From: M55B157 sp040265115
GTDB taxonomy: Bacteria; Actinomycetota; Actinomycetes; S36-B12
Reading direction: 5' to 3'
Length of the DNA: 9,136 nt
NCBI GenBank assembly: GCA_040265115.1
Contig: JBDQGZ010000075.1
Span: 1-9,136 of the forward strand
The notes under the pieces are model-generated. The model was not told where the DNA came from. It was given only the letters and a program-made list of their open reading frames with translations, and did not search any database. This document shows positions 6,257 to 9,136 of this stretch, one piece after another; the first letter of the stretch is position 1; every line of letters begins with the position of its first letter. A program made the position numbers and the translations under genes.

Positions 6257-7473
6257 CACTCGATCACGGCGCGACGTGGACCGATGCCCCAGGCGAGGTA
6301 GTTCCATCCCCAGTCGGCGATGACGCTGACACGGTTACGTCCCCCGGCCAGATAGCCGACATGCAGGCCGAGCCAGGCGAGCCAGGCTGGAGTGCCGTGC
6401 AGTCGCCACCCCTGCGGAGTCTCGGCGACGGCTCGCCGACGCCCGATGGTCGCCATCTGGCCCTTGTCGGTGTAGCTGAAGGCTGACAGTGGCTTTCCGG
6501 CCACCGCCTCCCCGATGGTGGTAGCGACGTGTCTCCCCATCTGCATCGCGACAGGAGCGACCATGGGGAGGAACGCCCCGTTGTCATCGAAGGCGGCGGA
6601 ATCGCCCACGACCCAGATATTCTCCGACCCCCGCATGCGCAGGAACTCATCAACGAGGAGTCGTCGACCTGGACCGGTCACCCCGATCTCCCCGATACGT
6701 TCCGGGGCAGCGACTCCGGCTGCCCACACCACGGTGCCCGCCGGAAGGATCTCACCATTCTTCAGGTGCACATCCCGCTCGTACATCCGGTCAACAGCAG
6801 CGTCGACCTTGACGCTTACTCCGAGATCCTCGAGCTCTTCCTTCGCGTGCTCACTCGATTCCGGAGTGAACATGGGCAGGAGACGGGGTCCCGCCTCCAC
6901 AAGCGTGACGCTGGCGTGATCGGCGATCATCGGATACTCCCGATGCATGCTGCGCTGCAACTCGGCGACTGCTCCGGCGACCTCGACCCCGGTGGGGCCG
7001 CCGCCGACGACGACCACGCGAAGGGATTCACGTGGCAGGCGTGATTCCTGAACGTCCTCATACGTGCCGAAGAGGCGCTGCTTGATACGTCGAGCGTCGG
7101 CGATGCTCTTCATCTGCAGAGCGTGCTGCTCGACTCCGGGGATGCCGAAGGTCGTTCCCACACTCCCGGTCGCCACCACGAGATGATCGAAGTCGACATC
7201 CTGGCCGTCAGCGAGTCGGATGCGGCCACGTTCCGGATCCATGCGCACGACCTCGCCCCGGATGAAGGTCACGCCGGGGAGTGCGGCGCGAACGGGATAG
7301 GCGATGTCATCCTCCGGGAGTCCTCCGGTGGCGACCTGATAAAGGAGTGGACTGAAAAGTTGATAGGGGTGGGCATCAACGAGGATCGCCTCGATGTCGG
7401 GGTTCTTCCGCAATGCCTTGACAGCGGCAAGCCCGGCGAACCCGGCACCAACGACGACGACCCTTGTCTTCAC
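6256..7473 (-). CDS. ndh: Type II NADH:quinone dehydrogenase (single-subunit, FAD)
   Basis: A 405-residue NDH-2-like enzyme that passes electrons from NADH to membrane quinone without pumping protons, bound to the inner face of the membrane. Seen: the FAD site GAGFAG (9-14) with acidic D33 after strand beta-2; the second dinucleotide fold GGGPTGVEVAG (157-167), with E193 in LVEAG favouring NADH; WAAGV (250-254); the FAD-binding VGDSA (289-293); and AMQMGRHVA (309-317), matching the AxQxGxxxA quinone-side motif. The C-terminal stretch 363-396 is rich in Trp, Leu and Tyr, as expected for membrane attachment. The start is GTG at 7473, with AAGGA (7481-7485) 7 bases upstream. It is the first gene of a two-gene unit with the yczE-like gene and diverges from the aldo/keto reductase gene over 37 bases. 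It could reoxidise NADH from the nearby dehydrogenases, but it is also a general respiratory enzyme. Confidence 0.92.
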   Translation of the reverse strand: MKTRVVVVGAGFAGLAAVKALRKNPDIEAILVDAHPYQLFSPLLYQVATGGLPEDDIAYPVRAALPGVTFIRGEVVRMDPERGRIRLADGQDVDFDHLVVATGSVGTTFGIPGVEQHALQMKSIADARRIKQRLFGTYEDVQESRLPRESLRVVVVGGGPTGVEVAGAVAELQRSMHREYPMIADHASVTLVEAGPRLLPMFTPESSEHAKEELEDLGVSVKVDAAVDRMYERDVHLKNGEILPAGTVVWAAGVAAPERIGEIGVTGPGRRLLVDEFLRMRGSENIWVVGDSAAFDDNGAFLPMVAPVAMQMGRHVATTIGEAVAGKPLSAFSYTDKGQMATIGRRRAVAETPQGWRLHGTPAWLAWLGLHVGYLAGGRNRVSVIADWGWNYLAWGIGPRRAVIE

Positions 7474-7510
7474 AGGGTCATCCTTCCATGCGGTGGGCTA
7501 CCGTCGGGGC
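7474..7510. promoter_or_regulatory. Very short divergent intergenic region
   Basis: Only 37 bases separate the GTG of the NADH dehydrogenase (minus) from the ATG of the aldo/keto reductase (plus). It holds the minus-strand ribosome site AAGGA (7481-7485) and, for the plus strand, TACCGT (7499-7504), a TAnnnT-type -10 whose last base is 7 positions before the ATG at 7511. No plus-strand ribosome site is convincing. Promoters for the two genes must overlap each other or lie inside the opposite coding sequence. Confidence 0.35.
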
Positions 7511-8446
7511 ATGGAGCGAAGAAAGATCGGTGACCGTCTGGTGACGACGATGGGTCTGGGGTGCATGCCGGTCTCCTTCCCCGAGCATGCAGGTGACCGG
7601 GATCGGGGGATCTCGGTGATCCATCGCGCGATCGATCTGGGGCTCACGCTGCTCGACACCGCCAATATCTATGCCCCTTCTTGGGACGCGGTCGGCCACA
7701 ACGAGGAGATCGTGGGAGCTGCCCTCCGCAGTTATTCCGGGGAGTCCGATCTCGCGGAGGTCCTGGTCGCGACGAAAGGCGGAATCACTCGCAGCATGGG
7801 TGAGGTGTGGGGTCGGGACGCCACTCGGGAGGGGCTGGTGCGGGCGGCCGAGGCCAGTCGGGATGCCCTCGGTGTCGAGGTCATTGACCTCTATCAGTTG
7901 CACCGCCCGGATCCTGCCCTTTCGTATGCCGAACAGGTGCGTTCTCTTGCCGCCGTCCGCGACGAGGGGATCGCGCGGATGATCGGGCTGTCCAATGCCA
8001 CGTTGCCGGAGTTGCACGTGGCCATCGAGGAGGTAGGCGGGCCGGAGGAGGGCGGCATCGTCTCGGTACAGAACGAGTTCTCCCCGCGCTTCCGCGGTGA
8101 CCCCGAGGTGCTCGAGGCGTGCACGCAACTCGGGATTGCGTTCCTCCCCTGGTCACCCCTCGGGGGAGCTGACCAGGCGCGGGGGATCGGCGACCGGTAC
8201 GAGGCGTTCGCCGAGATTGCCCTCGATGTCGGCGCGAGCGCGCATGAGGTCGTGCTGGCCTGGCTGGCGGCCATCTCACCGGTCATGATCCCGATCCCGG
8301 GGGCGAGTCGGCCTGAGACAGTGGACTCGATCGTGCGGGCCGGTGACGTGGTGTTGACCGATGAGCAGGTCGAGCGCCTCTCCGCGACCGTTCCGGAAGC
8401 CACCTCGATGTACCCCGAGGACCAGCCGCGCCCCCGGCTACGCTAA
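7511..8446 (+). CDS. Aldo/keto reductase
   Basis: A 311-residue aldo/keto reductase, a TIM-barrel NADPH-dependent oxidoreductase reducing aldehydes or ketones. Seen: the catalytic tetrad D49, Y54, K89 and H131 in the contexts LLDTANIY, VATKGG and LYQLHRPDP; GLSN (159-162); VQNEFSP (186-192); PWSPLGG (213-219) at the start of the cofactor-holding loop; and IPIPGASRPE (260-269), the usual 2'-phosphate-binding region. An insert PEEGGI (178-183) precedes strand 6. The ATG at 7511 is chosen because homology begins MERRKIGDRLVTTMGLG. A longer in-frame reading to 7394 would run into the opposite-strand NADH dehydrogenase and has no family resemblance. It ends 31 bases before the semialdehyde dehydrogenase gene on the same strand, so the two may be co-transcribed. 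The physiological substrate is unknown. Confidence 0.92.
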   Translation: MERRKIGDRLVTTMGLGCMPVSFPEHAGDRDRGISVIHRAIDLGLTLLDTANIYAPSWDAVGHNEEIVGAALRSYSGESDLAEVLVATKGGITRSMGEVWGRDATREGLVRAAEASRDALGVEVIDLYQLHRPDPALSYAEQVRSLAAVRDEGIARMIGLSNATLPELHVAIEEVGGPEEGGIVSVQNEFSPRFRGDPEVLEACTQLGIAFLPWSPLGGADQARGIGDRYEAFAEIALDVGASAHEVVLAWLAAISPVMIPIPGASRPETVDSIVRAGDVVLTDEQVERLSATVPEATSMYPEDQPRPRLR

Positions 8447-8467
8447 CCCCAGCATTCCTTCACCCCC

Positions 8468-8472
8468 AGGAG
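8468..8472 (+). promoter_or_regulatory. Ribosome binding site of the semialdehyde dehydrogenase gene
   Basis: AGGAG (extended AGGAGAG) 5 bases before the ATG at 8478. It fixes the start of the partial mmsA-like gene. Confidence 0.6.
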
Positions 8473-8477
8473 AGTTC

Positions 8478-9136
8478 ATGTACACGATCGATCACTGGAT
8501 TTCAGGCACCCGAGTGCCCTCTACCTCCGGCCGTAAGGGTCCGATCTTCCAGCCTGCGATAGGAGAACAGCAGGGCGAAGTCGGCTTGGCGAGTGTCGAG
8601 GAGATCGATGCGGCTGTCGCTGCTGCGCACGACGCCTTCACCTCCTGGCGGTCGTCCTCGCTGTCCAAGCGCAGCGAGATCATGTTTCGCTTCCGCCAGA
8701 TCGTCGATTCGCGTCGCCCCGAGATCATCGACCTCATCAGTTCCGAGCATGGCAAGGTGCCCTCGGATGCCGCTGGTGAGTTGGCGCGTGGCGTGGAGAA
8801 CATCGAGTTCGCATGCGGCATCCCGCAGTTGCTCAAGGGGTCCTACTCCGAGCAGGTGTCCGGTGGTGTCGACGTGTACTCGCTACGACAGCCGCTGGGA
8901 GTGGTCGCGGGAATCACCCCGTTCAACTTTCCAGCAATGGTGCCGATTTGGATGTTCGCTACCGCGATCGCCTGCGGCAACACCTTCGTGCTGAAGCCCA
9001 GCGAGAAGGACCCGTCGGTGTCGATGCTCGTGGCGGAGATGTTCGCCGAGGCCGGACTCCCCGACGGGGTGTTCAACGTTGTGCACGGTGACAAGGTGGC
9101 GGTTGATCGGATCCTGGAGCACCCGGACATCTCGGC
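8478..9136 (+). CDS. mmsA: CoA-acylating methylmalonate-semialdehyde dehydrogenase, N-terminal part, cut by the window edge
   Basis: The first 219 residues of an aldehyde dehydrogenase of the MmsA/IolA type, which oxidises (methyl)malonate semialdehyde with NAD+ and CoA, releasing CO2 and giving propionyl- or acetyl-CoA. Seen: the N-terminal HWISGTRVPSTSGR, where most members have a similar IxG opening; SSEHGKVPSDAAGE (88-101); QPLGVVAGITPFNFPAMVP (138-156), with the MmsA-typical TPFNFP and oxyanion N150; and ACGNTFVLKPSEKDPS (165-180), with NAD-contacting K173. The catalytic Cys and the C-terminal half lie off the edge. The ATG at 8478 has AGGAG 5 bases upstream. The family fits valine, beta-alanine or inositol breakdown, and which one cannot be told here. 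It follows the aldo/keto reductase by 31 bases. Confidence 0.92.
   Translation, partial: MYTIDHWISGTRVPSTSGRKGPIFQPAIGEQQGEVGLASVEEIDAAVAAAHDAFTSWRSSSLSKRSEIMFRFRQIVDSRRPEIIDLISSEHGKVPSDAAGELARGVENIEFACGIPQLLKGSYSEQVSGGVDVYSLRQPLGVVAGITPFNFPAMVPIWMFATAIACGNTFVLKPSEKDPSVSMLVAEMFAEAGLPDGVFNVVHGDKVAVDRILEHPDIS

Noticed and set aside
7394..7510. 39-residue N-terminal extension of the aldo/keto reductase
   Set aside because: It would overlap the opposite-strand NADH dehydrogenase start, and family homology begins at the ATG at 7511.

Overview
The window looks like a chromosomal stretch from a high-GC Gram-positive bacterium, most likely an actinobacterium. Base composition is GC-rich throughout, alternative starts occur (TTG, GTG), gene packing is tight with overlapping stop/start codons, and the protein families are typical of actinobacterial acyl-CoA catabolism. 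I cannot name the genus. No RNA gene, insertion sequence, CRISPR array, phage gene or attachment site is visible. Almost all of the window is coding, and the longest gap is about 154 bases.

Left and centre (1-5388, all minus strand, read right to left): two SDR-family dehydrogenases, a GntR/FCD regulator, a family III CoA-transferase, an acyl-CoA dehydrogenase and a CitE-like lyase that runs off the left edge. The last three form a tight block behind a good sigma70-type promoter at 3032-3060. The acyl-CoA dehydrogenase stop overlaps the lyase start (ATGA). The families suggest an acid-degradation route: activation by CoA transfer, alpha,beta-dehydrogenation, and C-C cleavage of a 3-hydroxyacyl-CoA, with the SDRs oxidising hydroxyl or carbonyl intermediates. 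A hydratase for the step between dehydrogenase and lyase is not in the window and may lie beyond the left edge. The substrate is not identifiable from sequence. The GntR protein is the obvious candidate regulator, and an 8-base word (TGTCCGAT) recurs in the upstream regions of both transcription units.

Right-centre (5543-7473, minus strand): a type II NADH:quinone dehydrogenase whose stop codon overlaps the start of a YczE/YitT-like six-helix membrane protein (TGATG).

Right (7511-9136, plus strand): an aldo/keto reductase diverging from the NADH dehydrogenase across only 37 bases, followed 31 bases later by the first part of a CoA-acylating methylmalonate-semialdehyde dehydrogenase (mmsA/iolA type), cut by the right edge.

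This is mostly recognisable metabolism. The items most worth a second look are the uncharacterised six-gene acyl-CoA cassette, the repeated candidate operator word, a short ORF overlapping the gntR start, and the possible leaderless start of the aldo/keto reductase gene.
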